Below, piece by piece: positions 1 through 6,845 of a DNA stretch of 11,698 nt (position 1 is its first letter; each line of letters opens with the position of its first letter). Under the pieces are notes generated by a model. That model did no database searches. It saw only the letters and a list, made by a program, of their open reading frames with translations, and was not told the origin of the DNA. This stretch comes from Candidatus Moraniibacteriota bacterium (GTDB lineage: Bacteria; Patescibacteriota; Minisyncoccia; Moranbacterales; DUUL01): positions 1 through 11,698 of the forward strand of contig JAGYNP010000039.1 of NCBI GenBank assembly GCA_018399935.1, read 5' to 3'. A program made the translations under genes and the position numbers.

Positions 1-2
1 AT

Positions 3-707
3 TATGTTTCAAAGTATAACCAAGTTTTGAAGAAACATTATATAGACCAAAAATCAATTTGGATAACGGAGTATGGAACCTACTCAGGAGATCCTCTAGA
101 AAAATGCTCACCATCATGGGTAAATGGTTCTCAAAACGAAAATGAGCATGCATCTGAGTTAATTAAAAGATATATTTATGGAGTTTCTTTGAATGTAGAC
201 AAAATGTTTTGGACAGGAATTTATGAATGGAATCAAGAGTATCAAGGTTTTGGTTTATGCCGTGTTAATAATCCATATGAGCATTATTTTAATTATGTTG
301 GTCTTATTAATACTCCAACGGATGCTGACAACTCTTCTCACAAAAAACTGGGATATTATTCTTATAAATTAATGACTGATAAGCTTGAAGGCTCTGATTG
401 GGATAATATAGAAACAATTCAAGAATCAGATGGTATTTATGTTTATAAATTTATAAATAAAGAAACAAGTGAACCAACTTGGATTGCTTGGAGTGATTCT
501 GGAAGTGGCCGTGTCTCTTTAAGTTCTTTAGGAATTAGTAGCGCAAAAATTACTGAAGCCGTTCCAAATCATGATAGTGGTTTAGAAATTAAAAATAATA
601 GCGTTACTTTTGAAAATATGTTTAAAGAGTCTGTTGTAAGTAATTCTGTACAATTAGATAATGTTCCAGTTTTTATTGAAAATGTTACAGCAGATTATAA
701 TTTTTGA
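3..707 (+). CDS. Glycoside hydrolase (clan GH-A-like), C-terminal part; 5' end outside window
   Basis: The reading frame is open to the left edge (from base 3), so this is the C-terminal part of a longer protein; a TTG at 27 is not a convincing start. Near the left edge is IWITEYGT, the style of the beta-7 strand and nucleophile Glu (codon at 69-71) of TIM-barrel glycosidases, followed by a beta-8-like segment (KMFWTGIYEW). After the barrel comes a beta-sandwich-like tail (IYVYKFINKETSEPTWIAW ... SVQLDNVPVFIEN) of a kind often appended to such enzymes. It probably cleaves a polysaccharide outside the cell, but substrate and family number cannot be read from this part. The frame ends at a TGA made by a T5 run (701-705); removing one T would carry it straight into the alpha/beta-hydrolase relic that follows, so the intact ancestor may have been a two-domain fusion. 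The GH part itself could still be functional. Confidence 0.65.
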   Translation, partial: YVSKYNQVLKKHYIDQKSIWITEYGTYSGDPLEKCSPSWVNGSQNENEHASELIKRYIYGVSLNVDKMFWTGIYEWNQEYQGFGLCRVNNPYEHYFNYVGLINTPTDADNSSHKKLGYYSYKLMTDKLEGSDWDNIETIQESDGIYVYKFINKETSEPTWIAWSDSGSGRVSLSSLGISSAKITEAVPNHDSGLEIKNNSVTFENMFKESVVSNSVQLDNVPVFIENVTADYNF

Positions 708-1238
708 TTTAAAATATTCCAACATAAATAGCATTGCTGTTAAATTAAATTTATATTTTCCAAAAAAATGTGCTGGTAAATTACCTTTAATAGTTATGAT
801 TCATGGTAATGCTTTTAAAGTAAGTGGATACCTCATTTTAACAGACAATTACTATGCCAGACTATTTTCCCCACAGGCAGTATAAATGTTAAATCTAACA
901 TCAAGTGGCTTGGAATGAATCCAAAAAATACAATCTAGATCCAAAAAATTTTGAATTCATGGAAAATAGTACCAATGGCTATTATTTTTTATTCCTGAAA
1001 ACAACAGATAATACAAGAGATTTTAATCTTGAAGATAATATTAAATATTCCAATCGATCAATACAGGCCAGATTTTTCAGATCTTGCTTAAGATAGAGTT
1101 GATTTAGGATTGCCCCTCCCCAGTATTTTTGTTATTATTATGAAAGAAGAATTTTAGAAGAAAATTCAAAATCAAAAAAAATTGAAAGTTGTTGAATGTA
1201 ATAGTGATTTAAAAGAATTACAAAAAAGAAGACTTTAA
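708..1238 (+). pseudogene. Decayed alpha/beta-hydrolase (esterase-like) domain with several frameshifts
   Basis: Pieces of one alpha/beta-hydrolase can be read in order but in different frames. Frame 1, about 706-866: DLKYSNINSIAVKLNLYFP and LPLIVMIHGNAFKVSG (the HGG-type oxyanion strand), then a deletion of roughly 20 residues, then TDNYYARLF. Frame 3, 867-920: FPTGSINVKSNIKWL. Frame 2, about 914-1067: KKYNLDPKNFEF then MENSTNGYY, a worn version of the G-x-S-x-G nucleophile elbow in which Ser remains but the first Gly is Glu. Frame 3 again, 1068-1091: PDFSDLA and a TAA. The same frame continues to 1238 through one more stop (TAG at 1155), with LPSIFVII and KLKVVECNSDL, which may be the strand and loop that carry the catalytic Asp and His; that last assignment is weak. 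Four frame changes, a deletion and stops make a relic the best reading rather than programmed frameshifting. It may once have been fused to the upstream glycosidase. Confidence 0.65.
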
Positions 1239-1261
1239 ATGCTATTTTAAGTAAGAATAGG

Positions 1262-1288
1262 TTGATTAATTTGAAATAAAAATATAAA
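1262..1288 (+). promoter_or_regulatory. Possible promoter of the Cys-rich protein gene
   Basis: TTGATT (1262-1267) and TATAAA (1283-1288) lie about 30 nt before the ATG at 1316. The 15-nt spacer is short and the DNA is AT-rich, so chance is a real alternative. No ribosome-binding purine run is seen before the ATG. Confidence 0.22.
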
Positions 1289-1315
1289 GATATTAAAAAA
1301 ATTAAGATTAATTCA

Positions 1316-1981
1316 ATGAAATATATGAAAAAAATAATAAAAATTTCTTTTGTTGCAACTTCAATAATTCTATTAATCGGAGTTAGCTTGTACTGCTTGA
1401 TTCGAATTAGTAGGTATGGCTCTTTATTTTGCATCAAAGAAAATCATTATAATTATAGTTTAAGCACTTATGGTCCGCCAAAGATCTGGATGTTTTGGGA
1501 GTTTCCTCGAATTAAATGTTGTAAAGGTTTAAATAGTATTTCTCCGGGTTCTGAATTTGATGATAATTTTGGTTGTTTGATGCCGATTGGAGGTGGTACA
1601 ATCTGTTGGGGAAGTTGCGGAGATGATGTTTGTGAAAGTCCTGAAAATCAATGCAACTGCCCCGAGGATTGTGGTCAACCAAAGAATAATGGTAGTATTA
1701 TAGAGGGACAAATAATAGATGATCAATTTATTAATTCCGAAAACCATAAAATATGCAATAAAAATACTGATTGCAAAATAGTAAAGTCTTATAAAGCATG
1801 TACTGATGTTGAGGCAATTAATAAAAAAATATCCGATAATGAATGGAATAGTTATTGGGAAAATAAATATAAAGACAGAGAAAAGGAAATTTTACTAAAA
1901 TGCCTTATGCCGGAACTTGGTTTTGAAAACTCAAAACCGATATGTGAAAATAATTTATGTAAAGCAGTTAATAAAAATTAA
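1316..1981 (+). CDS. Membrane-anchored cysteine-rich extracytoplasmic protein, function unknown
   Basis: This 221-residue protein has a basic N-terminus and one hydrophobic helix (about residues 7-29), with no lipobox or obvious cleavage site, so it is probably anchored with the rest outside the membrane. The outer part has 16 cysteines (one more lies in the helix), an even number compatible with disulfides. The core (residues 97-120) contains CGDDVCESPENQCNCPEDCG, a pattern of CGxxxCxxxEx(3)CxCPxDC type that I associate with secreted proteins of Patescibacteria, some archaea and myxobacteria. A second Cys motif set (C147, C153, C162, C196, C210, C215) forms a C-terminal module with the ending PICENNLC. 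I do not recognise a catalytic function; adhesion or surface binding would be speculation. The frame is intact although it sits next to decayed genes. ATG 1316 is used; a second ATG at 1325 is equally possible. It converges on rnhB. Confidence 0.72.
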   Translation: MKYMKKIIKISFVATSIILLIGVSLYCLIRISRYGSLFCIKENHYNYSLSTYGPPKIWMFWEFPRIKCCKGLNSISPGSEFDDNFGCLMPIGGGTICWGSCGDDVCESPENQCNCPEDCGQPKNNGSIIEGQIIDDQFINSENHKICNKNTDCKIVKSYKACTDVEAINKKISDNEWNSYWENKYKDREKEILLKCLMPELGFENSKPICENNLCKAVNKN

Positions 1982-2118
1982 TTTAAAATTATTTTACATT
2001 TAATATTAATTAAAGTTTTTGTCTGAAACAAATTTTGCATAAAAATACGTTAGATGAAATTTTTAAAAAAAAGAATAAAATAATTTTTTCAAAAACTAAA
2101 CTTAGAATATCAGGTTCC

Positions 2119-2147
2119 GTGAAAAGAAAATCAGAAAATATTTTCAC
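2119..2147. repeat. Inverted repeat (7-bp stem, 15-nt loop)
   Basis: gtgaaaa (2119-2125) and ttttcac (2141-2147) are exact complements. It lies inside the outer pair 2105-2113/2201-2209, so with the next hairpin it could form a three-way junction. Confidence 0.5.
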
Positions 2148-2157
2148 TCCACCCAAA

Positions 2158-2197
2158 TTTTGCTTATGAATATTAAAATAATAATAAATAAGCAAAA
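2158..2197. repeat. Inverted repeat (10-bp stem, 20-nt loop)
   Basis: ttttgcttat (2158-2167) and ataagcaaaa (2188-2197) are exact complements. Located between convergent genes, it could serve as a weak two-way terminator, but no clean T run follows on either strand. It could also be one arm of a structured RNA. Confidence 0.5.
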
Positions 2198-2269
2198 CTT
2201 CTGATATTCCGAAACGTTATATTCCTTTTTAGATCAAAGATATTAACAAAAACACTAACCCCCTAGTCA

Positions 2270-2917
2270 CTAATTAACTAGTATCTTAACTGGTCCAAAA
2301 GACTTCCGATGAATTTCACAAATCCCATGATTATTCAAAGCTTCTAGATGTTTTTTTGTTCCATAACCCTTGTGGTTTTTAAATCCATATTCTGGAAATT
2401 CATCACTATATTTAATCATTTTTCGATCTCGAAAAACTTTGGCATAAATTGAAGCCACTGCAATTGAGAAAACTTGTTGATCTCCTTTGATGATGGCTTC
2501 TTGATAATAATTGATTCCTGGAATAATTTTATTTCCATCTACTAAAATTATTTCATTTTCAAAATTTTTAATTTTTGGCACTAAATTCTCCACTGCTAAT
2601 CGCATTGCCAATAAAGAAGCATTTAAAATATTAATTCGATCAATTGTTTTTGGAGTAACTTCTCCTACTCCAATCTCAAAACCCTTTGTTTTTTCAATAA
2701 ATTCAAAAATTTCATTCCGCTTTTTTTCTGCTAAAGTTTTGCTATCTCGAAACCATTTTTTTAATTTGAAATCTTCTTCCAAATATCTCTCGTCAACCCA
2801 CGCCGCCACGGCTACTACTGGCCCAGCTAACGGTCCTCGACCGACTTCATCTACACCAACCACAACTTGACCCTTTTTAATTAATTCAAGTTCTTTTTTA
2901 ACCGAAGGTAAAATCAT
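2270..2917 (-). CDS. rnhB: Ribonuclease HII
   Basis: RNase HII cuts the RNA strand of RNA-DNA hybrids and single ribonucleotides misincorporated in DNA. The N-terminal signature GVDEVGRGPLAGPV gives catalytic D23 and E24. LVDGN gives D127, and ASIYAKVFRDR gives D164, completing the four-carboxylate site. RDSK (57-60), GYGTKKH (184-190) and the C-terminal HRKSFGPV are also family-typical. The length of 215 residues is normal. I start at ATG 2915-2917 (MILPSVKKE); an upstream ATG at 2956 adds 13 residues (MYFVYWVLG...) that are translated intergenic repeat and not family-like. There is no Shine-Dalgarno. It lies 171 nt downstream of pheT on the same strand, so it could be read through or have its own promoter. 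Confidence 0.96.
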   Translation of the reverse strand: MILPSVKKELELIKKGQVVVGVDEVGRGPLAGPVVAVAAWVDERYLEEDFKLKKWFRDSKTLAEKKRNEIFEFIEKTKGFEIGVGEVTPKTIDRINILNASLLAMRLAVENLVPKIKNFENEIILVDGNKIIPGINYYQEAIIKGDQQVFSIAVASIYAKVFRDRKMIKYSDEFPEYGFKNHKGYGTKKHLEALNNHGICEIHRKSFGPVKILVN

Positions 2918-2925
2918 ATTATTTA

Positions 2926-2950
2926 AAAATCCAAGAACCCAATATACAAA
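2926..2950 (-). repeat. Dispersed intergenic motif, copy before rnhB
   Basis: On the minus strand this reads TTGTATATTGGGTTCTTGG and then ATTT. It aligns with the sequence just upstream of rpmG (6823-6845: TTGTGATTTGGTGCTTGG then AATTT). Here the -10-like TTAAAT touches the chosen ATG, so it is unlikely to be a working promoter for this start. The neighbouring 2950-3010 has similar low-complexity text with small palindromes (tctgga/tccaga at 2992-3007). Confidence 0.4.
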
Positions 2951-3088
2951 ATACAAACAAGTTTCAAGTTAAAAATTAGAAACTTCTAAATTCTGGATTC
3001 TTCCAGAGTCAATTAAGATAAGCTCGAAATTAAATACAATCTTTTTAACTTGTTTAACTATTGTGTCCTGGTATCTTATTTTTTAAAA

Positions 3089-5446
3089 TTATTTTCTAAC
3101 TTCCCAGTCATTATTCTCAACCGCTTTAATTATTGTTTCTATTTTTGCTTCAACTTCTTCTCCGCTCAAAGTCTTCTGAGGATCACTAAATTTCAAATGA
3201 AACGCAAAAGATTTTTTATTTTTTTTCTCCTCTTTAAAAATATCAAAAAGTTTAATTTCTTCAAGATTTTTTCCACCAGTTTTTTTAATCACCTCTTTCA
3301 CTTGATCAACCTCTGTTTTTATATCAACAAAAATTGCTAAATCTCTCGCAACTAATGGAAATTTTGAAATTTTCTTAAAAATTACTTTTTCTTTTTTAAT
3401 TTCAAATAACTTGTCAAAATCAATTTCAAAAATCACAAAAGGTTTTTTAATTTTATTCTTACTGGCAACAATGGGATTTAATTCTCCTAAACTTCCAATT
3501 TTTTCTCCCGCCACTAAAATTTGGGCAGTTCGAACTGGATGATAAAACTGATTCTCTAATTTTTCTGCAAATTTAAATTTTATTTCGGTCATTAAGATTT
3601 TTTTCAAAAAACTTTTAACACTGCCTTTGGCTTGATAAAAATTCTCCACCGTTTTAAAATCATCCTTAAAATAGACTCCGGCTAATCTTAATTCCTCGTA
3701 TTTTTCTTTTTCGGGTAAATAAACTCGGCCAACCTCAAACAAACTAAAATCATCAAAACTTTTTTGATTCAAAGCTCCGGCTTGAATAGCTCCAGGCAAA
3801 AGAGTTCTTCTCATTAAAGTTTGTTGATTATTGTTCGGATTTTCCAATTCAAAATGCTTCCCTTCAATTTTTCCCTGTTGAACATCTTGATGCCCATAAA
3901 ACGAATAACTAATAATTTCATCAAATCCCACCGCAGTAAAATTATCTTTGGCTATCCATTCAAACTCCCTTAAAAGATTTCTTTTACTTGGTTTAATTGG
4001 AGTCATTAAATATTTAGGTTTAATATTTTCATACCCTTTAATCCTTCCAATTTCTTCTGAAAAATCAAACTGTCCCTCAATATCCAATCGCCAATAAGGA
4101 ACTTGAACTTTATTGCTTTCAATTTTAAATCCTAAGTTTTCTAAAATTTCAAAAGCTTCTTTTTCTTCCACTTTTTCACCCAACAATTTAGTTTGAGCCT
4201 CAATATCAAAATCAACCACTTGAACTTTCCTGTTTAATTTTTCTGGGTCAACTATTTCAACCAATTCAGCTCCAGCGTATTCTTGTAATAATTCAATTGC
4301 TCGCTCTAAAGCCACTTCAGCTAAAAACGGACTAATTCCTTTTTCAAAACGAGATTGAGATTCAGTCACTAAAGCATGTCGCTGTCTTGATCTTCTAATG
4401 GTTAATAGATCAAAATTAGCCGCCTCTAGAACAATTTGATTAGTTTTAGAACTAATTCCAGATTTTTTACCCCCTTTAATTCCTGCCAAAGCAACCCCTT
4501 CCCCTCCAATTGTAATTAATAAATCCTCTTCGTCTAATTCCAAATTATCATCGCCAAGTAATTCCAACTGCTCTCCCTGTTTAGCTTTTCTAACTAAAAT
4601 ATCAACTTGACCCTCTTTAACTACTTGATTAAAATCAAAAGCGTGTAAAGGACTTCCAGTTTCCAACATCGCATAATTAGTAATATCTACCACATTATTA
4701 ATAGGTTCCATTCCGCTAGCTATCAATCGAGCTTTCAACCAATCCGGAGATTCTTTTAATTTAATATTTTTTAAGACCGCACCCATATATCGAGGACAAA
4801 GTTCCTTGTTTTCGATCTCGATTTTTAACAATTCTCCAATTTTTGAAAAATCAGTATTTAAATCAGTATTTAAATCAGTATTTCTTTTTTCCATGGCCAC
4901 TATTTCTCTAGCTAATCCTTGATAACTCAAACAATCATGCGCTCGATTAGGTAAAATATCAAAATCTAAAACAGTATCTTCAAGTTTCAAAGCCTTAGCT
5001 AAATCAAGTCCTACTTTCAAAGTCTTATCTAAAATCATGATTCCTTCATGATTTTTCCCTAATCCAATTTCATCTTCTGCACAAATCATCCCACTAGACT
5101 CGACCCCTCGAACTTTGCTTTTTTTAATTTCAATTTTACTGTTAGGCAAAATTGCCCCCGGCATTGCCACTGGAACTTTTTGACCCACTTTAAGATTTGG
5201 TGCCCCACAAACAACTTGAATATCTCTCCCATACCTACCTAAATCAACTTTGGCAATATTCAACCGATCAGCGTCAGGATATTTTTTTACTTCCCTAACT
5301 TTGCCTACTACGAACCCTTTATATTGTTCCTCAAGTTTAAAACTTTCTTCCAGCTCAAATCCTCGAAGCATCACTAAATCAATTAGCTCTTGCGGATTTT
5401 TATTGGTTTTTGATATTTCTTTTAACCAATTATATGAAAATTTCAT
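3089..5446 (-). CDS. pheT: Phenylalanyl-tRNA synthetase beta subunit
   Basis: This is the large subunit of the alpha2-beta2 enzyme that charges tRNA-Phe in the cytoplasm. The 785 residues match the bacterial family (about 790). Domains in order: N-terminal KFSYNWLKE; the tRNA-binding OB fold (about 42-150, with YPDADRLNIAKVD and VVCGAPN); the linker DILPNRAHDCLSYQGLARE; the B3/B4 editing domain (about 214-385); B5 (about 405-478, ending IEGQFDFSEEIGRIKGYENI); the synthetase-like core (about 480-680); and the FDX-ACB anticodon-binding domain (about 692-785, KFPLVARDLAIFVD). Odd: residues 189-200 are NTDLNTDLNTDF, produced by a 12-bp DNA triplication in the linker before B3/B4. The start lies 20 nt after the pheS stop, so the two are surely cotranscribed. 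No terminator is evident after its stop. Confidence 0.98.
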   Translation of the reverse strand: MKFSYNWLKEISKTNKNPQELIDLVMLRGFELEESFKLEEQYKGFVVGKVREVKKYPDADRLNIAKVDLGRYGRDIQVVCGAPNLKVGQKVPVAMPGAILPNSKIEIKKSKVRGVESSGMICAEDEIGLGKNHEGIMILDKTLKVGLDLAKALKLEDTVLDFDILPNRAHDCLSYQGLAREIVAMEKRNTDLNTDLNTDFSKIGELLKIEIENKELCPRYMGAVLKNIKLKESPDWLKARLIASGMEPINNVVDITNYAMLETGSPLHAFDFNQVVKEGQVDILVRKAKQGEQLELLGDDNLELDEEDLLITIGGEGVALAGIKGGKKSGISSKTNQIVLEAANFDLLTIRRSRQRHALVTESQSRFEKGISPFLAEVALERAIELLQEYAGAELVEIVDPEKLNRKVQVVDFDIEAQTKLLGEKVEEKEAFEILENLGFKIESNKVQVPYWRLDIEGQFDFSEEIGRIKGYENIKPKYLMTPIKPSKRNLLREFEWIAKDNFTAVGFDEIISYSFYGHQDVQQGKIEGKHFELENPNNNQQTLMRRTLLPGAIQAGALNQKSFDDFSLFEVGRVYLPEKEKYEELRLAGVYFKDDFKTVENFYQAKGSVKSFLKKILMTEIKFKFAEKLENQFYHPVRTAQILVAGEKIGSLGELNPIVASKNKIKKPFVIFEIDFDKLFEIKKEKVIFKKISKFPLVARDLAIFVDIKTEVDQVKEVIKKTGGKNLEEIKLFDIFKEEKKNKKSFAFHLKFSDPQKTLSGEEVEAKIETIIKAVENNDWEVRK
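4848..4883 (-). repeat. 12-bp tandem triplication inside pheT
   Basis: Three exact copies of aaatcagtattt (plus strand) encode NTDL, NTDL and NTDF in frame. The unit length is a multiple of three, so copy-number change by slippage would keep pheT in frame. Confidence 0.9.
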
Positions 5447-5466
5447 TTTATGTTTTTATTAACTAC

Positions 5467-6501
5467 TTAAAATTGTTTTACGAATCTCAAATCTCCACTT
5501 CTAAAATGTCTAATATCATCCACTTTATACTTCATCATCGCCAATCGCTCAATTCCAAATCCCCAAGCAAAACCTTGATACTGATTTTTTTTGTAACCAG
5601 CCGCTTTGAAAACTTTTTGATTAACCATTCCGCAACCACCCATCTCCAACCAACCAGTGTTAGAACAAGTCGAACACCCTTTCCCACCACAAACCTTGCA
5701 AGAAATATCAAATTCAAAACCAGGCTCAGTAAAAGGAAAATAGCTAGGTCGAAGTCTGATCTCAATTTTTCCACCAAAAAAAGCACTAAAAAATTCTTCT
5801 GCGATACTCTTAAAATTAGCCACACTAATATCATCACCAACTACCAATGCTTCAAACTGGCAAAAAGAATGCTCATGATTAGCATCAGTCGCTTCATAGC
5901 GATAAGCCTTGCCTGGAATAATTATTTGAAATGGAGGTTGATTTTTCTCCATATAACGCACTTGAGAATTAGAAGTATGGGTTCGAAGTAATAAATTATC
6001 CCCATTCTTATCTTTGTTTTTCAACCAGAAAGTATCCCAAAGATCCCGAGCTGGATGACTCTGAGGAATGTTCAAGGCATCAAAATTATAATACTCATTT
6101 TCAATTTCTGGTCCATCAGCAATTTCAAAGCCCATTGAAGTAAAAATTCTTTCAATATCTCTTTGGGTTTTTGTTAAGAGATTTAAGTGTCCAATCTTCT
6201 CTTCCTTTCCAGGAATGGTTACATCGATCCAATCTTTTTCTAAATCTTTTTTTTGTTGAAGCTCTTTAATAAGACCAATAATTTCTCCTTCCATCTCTTG
6301 TTTAGTTTTATTGGCTAACGGACCAAATTCTTTTTTTTCTTCTGGACTCAAATCTTTCAACCCTTTCAATAATTGATTCAACTTGCTTTTTCGACTTAAA
6401 AATTTAACTTGAAGTTCTTTTAATTTTTCCAAATTACCACCCGAATCCTCCAAACCTTTCTGAAATTGCTGTTTGATTTTTTCCAAAATATCTTTAGACA
6501 T
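5467..6501 (-). CDS. pheS: Phenylalanyl-tRNA synthetase alpha subunit
   Basis: This is the catalytic subunit of PheRS, partner of the PheT encoded directly downstream. It has 344 residues, normal for the family. An N-terminal coiled-coil arm (about 1-90) binds tRNA. The class II core follows: motif 1 region HPARDLWDTFWL (149-160), motif 2 region (RYEATDANHEHSFCQFEALVVG, about 201-222) and motif 3 GFAWGFGIERLAM (310-322), whose FAWG contains the small residue of the Phe pocket. A four-cysteine knuckle (C268, C271, C276, C279 in CKVCGGKGCSTC) is a known variant of some bacterial PheS, for example in Firmicutes, and probably holds zinc. The C-terminus DIRHFRSGDLRFVKQF is family-typical. ATG 6499-6501 fits the family start. 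It is separated from rpmG by a strong hairpin terminator and probably has its own promoter. Confidence 0.98.
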   Translation of the reverse strand: MSKDILEKIKQQFQKGLEDSGGNLEKLKELQVKFLSRKSKLNQLLKGLKDLSPEEKKEFGPLANKTKQEMEGEIIGLIKELQQKKDLEKDWIDVTIPGKEEKIGHLNLLTKTQRDIERIFTSMGFEIADGPEIENEYYNFDALNIPQSHPARDLWDTFWLKNKDKNGDNLLLRTHTSNSQVRYMEKNQPPFQIIIPGKAYRYEATDANHEHSFCQFEALVVGDDISVANFKSIAEEFFSAFFGGKIEIRLRPSYFPFTEPGFEFDISCKVCGGKGCSTCSNTGWLEMGGCGMVNQKVFKAAGYKKNQYQGFAWGFGIERLAMMKYKVDDIRHFRSGDLRFVKQF

Positions 6502-6536
6502 TACAATAACTTAACTTTTTAACTTTTAATGTTTTT

Positions 6537-6565
6537 ATTATTTCACAACCACACCTTAAAATCAA
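6537..6565 (-). promoter_or_regulatory. Candidate pheST promoter
   Basis: On the minus strand there is TTGATT (6560-6565), a 17-nt spacer and AATAAT (6537-6542). It sits just past the rpmG terminator and about 30 nt before the pheS start, where a new promoter is needed. The AT-rich background lowers confidence. No T-box or leader peptide fits in the short space. Confidence 0.35.
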
Positions 6566-6568
6566 GAA

Positions 6569-6617
6569 TTTAATCTAAATTAAAAACCCAGACTGTGGGT
6601 TTTTAATTTAGATTAAA
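6569..6617. terminator. Intrinsic terminator, perfect 22-bp hairpin, bidirectional form
   Basis: Bases 6569-6590 and 6596-6617 are exact complements across a 5-nt loop (gactg). The core is accca/tgggt, then A5/T5 and more AT pairs, so the T tract follows the GC core on either strand. It begins 5 nt after the rpmG stop and would end the rpmG transcript before pheS. Confidence 0.85.
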
Positions 6618-6621
6618 CTGT

Positions 6622-6783
6622 TTATTTTTTCTTCTTTTCGATGTGAACAGTGTGCTTTTTACACCGTGGACAGTGTTTTTTGATTTCCAATTTTTCTTGA
6701 ATTTTCTTGACATTCTTATGAGAATAGTAATTGATTTCTTTACATTCCTTACATTGAAGTTTGATTAAGGTATCTTGAGACAT
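6622..6783 (-). CDS. rpmG: 50S ribosomal protein L33
   Basis: A 53-residue basic protein of the large ribosomal subunit. It is the zinc-ribbon form: LQCKECKEINYYSHKN gives C11 and C14, and HCPRCKKHTVHIEKKK gives C38 and C41. The length and Lys-rich ending are typical. The start is ATG 6781-6783 (MSQDTLIKLQ); an upstream ATG at 6870 would add 29 residues (MVLDNCLEFVIWCLEF...) that are translated intergenic repeat. There is no Shine-Dalgarno. A promoter lies about 35-60 nt upstream and a strong terminator directly after the stop, so it is probably monocistronic. Confidence 0.95.
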   Translation of the reverse strand: MSQDTLIKLQCKECKEINYYSHKNVKKIQEKLEIKKHCPRCKKHTVHIEKKKK

Positions 6784-6816
6784 AGTTGTTAGTTTAAAAG
6801 TTAGAAAGTTTAGAAA

Positions 6817-6845
6817 GTTATAAAATTCCAAGCACCAAATCACAA
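6817..6845 (-). promoter_or_regulatory. Candidate rpmG promoter inside a dispersed repeat
   Basis: On the minus strand there is TTGTGA (6840-6845), a 17-nt spacer and TATAAC (6817-6822), which would start transcription about 27 nt before the rpmG ATG. The spacer (TTTGGTGCTTGGAATTT) is the repeat motif also seen before rnhB. Confidence 0.45.

Larger units (their letters stand above)
1982..2269. other. Gene-free convergent intergenic region with nested inverted repeats
   Basis: No convincing gene was found in these 288 nt between the Cys-rich protein and rnhB. They hold an outer inverted pair, gaatatcag (2105-2113) and ctgatattc (2201-2209), enclosing two further hairpins (listed separately). 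A 61-codon minus-strand frame over 2010-2195 has no start context and no recognisable protein features. Confidence 0.5.

Noticed and set aside
701..707. Programmed frameshift at the T5 run
   Set aside because: Further frame changes, a deletion and stops follow, so recoding at this site alone would not give an intact protein.
1138..1437. Minus-strand 99-codon frame rich in Phe and Ile
   Set aside because: It is opposite an intact Cys-rich gene and the hydrolase relic, and its hydrophobic bias is what reversed A-rich DNA gives.
2010..2195. Minus-strand 61-codon frame in the convergent gap
   Set aside because: No family features, no start context, and it overlaps inverted repeats that explain the sequence pattern better.
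2918..2956. Longer start for RNase HII
   Set aside because: The added residues are translated intergenic repeat, not similar to RNase HII N-termini.
4848..4883. Possible CRISPR-like or satellite array
   Set aside because: Only three adjacent 12-bp units with no spacers, inside a coding region.
5410..5991. Plus-strand frame of 193 codons over pheT/pheS
   Set aside because: Antisense to well-conserved PheS/PheT; translation is low-complexity and shows no domain.
6502..6568. T-box or Phe leader peptide before pheS
   Set aside because: Only about 65 nt between terminator and start, no T-box sequence and no Phe-rich short ORF.
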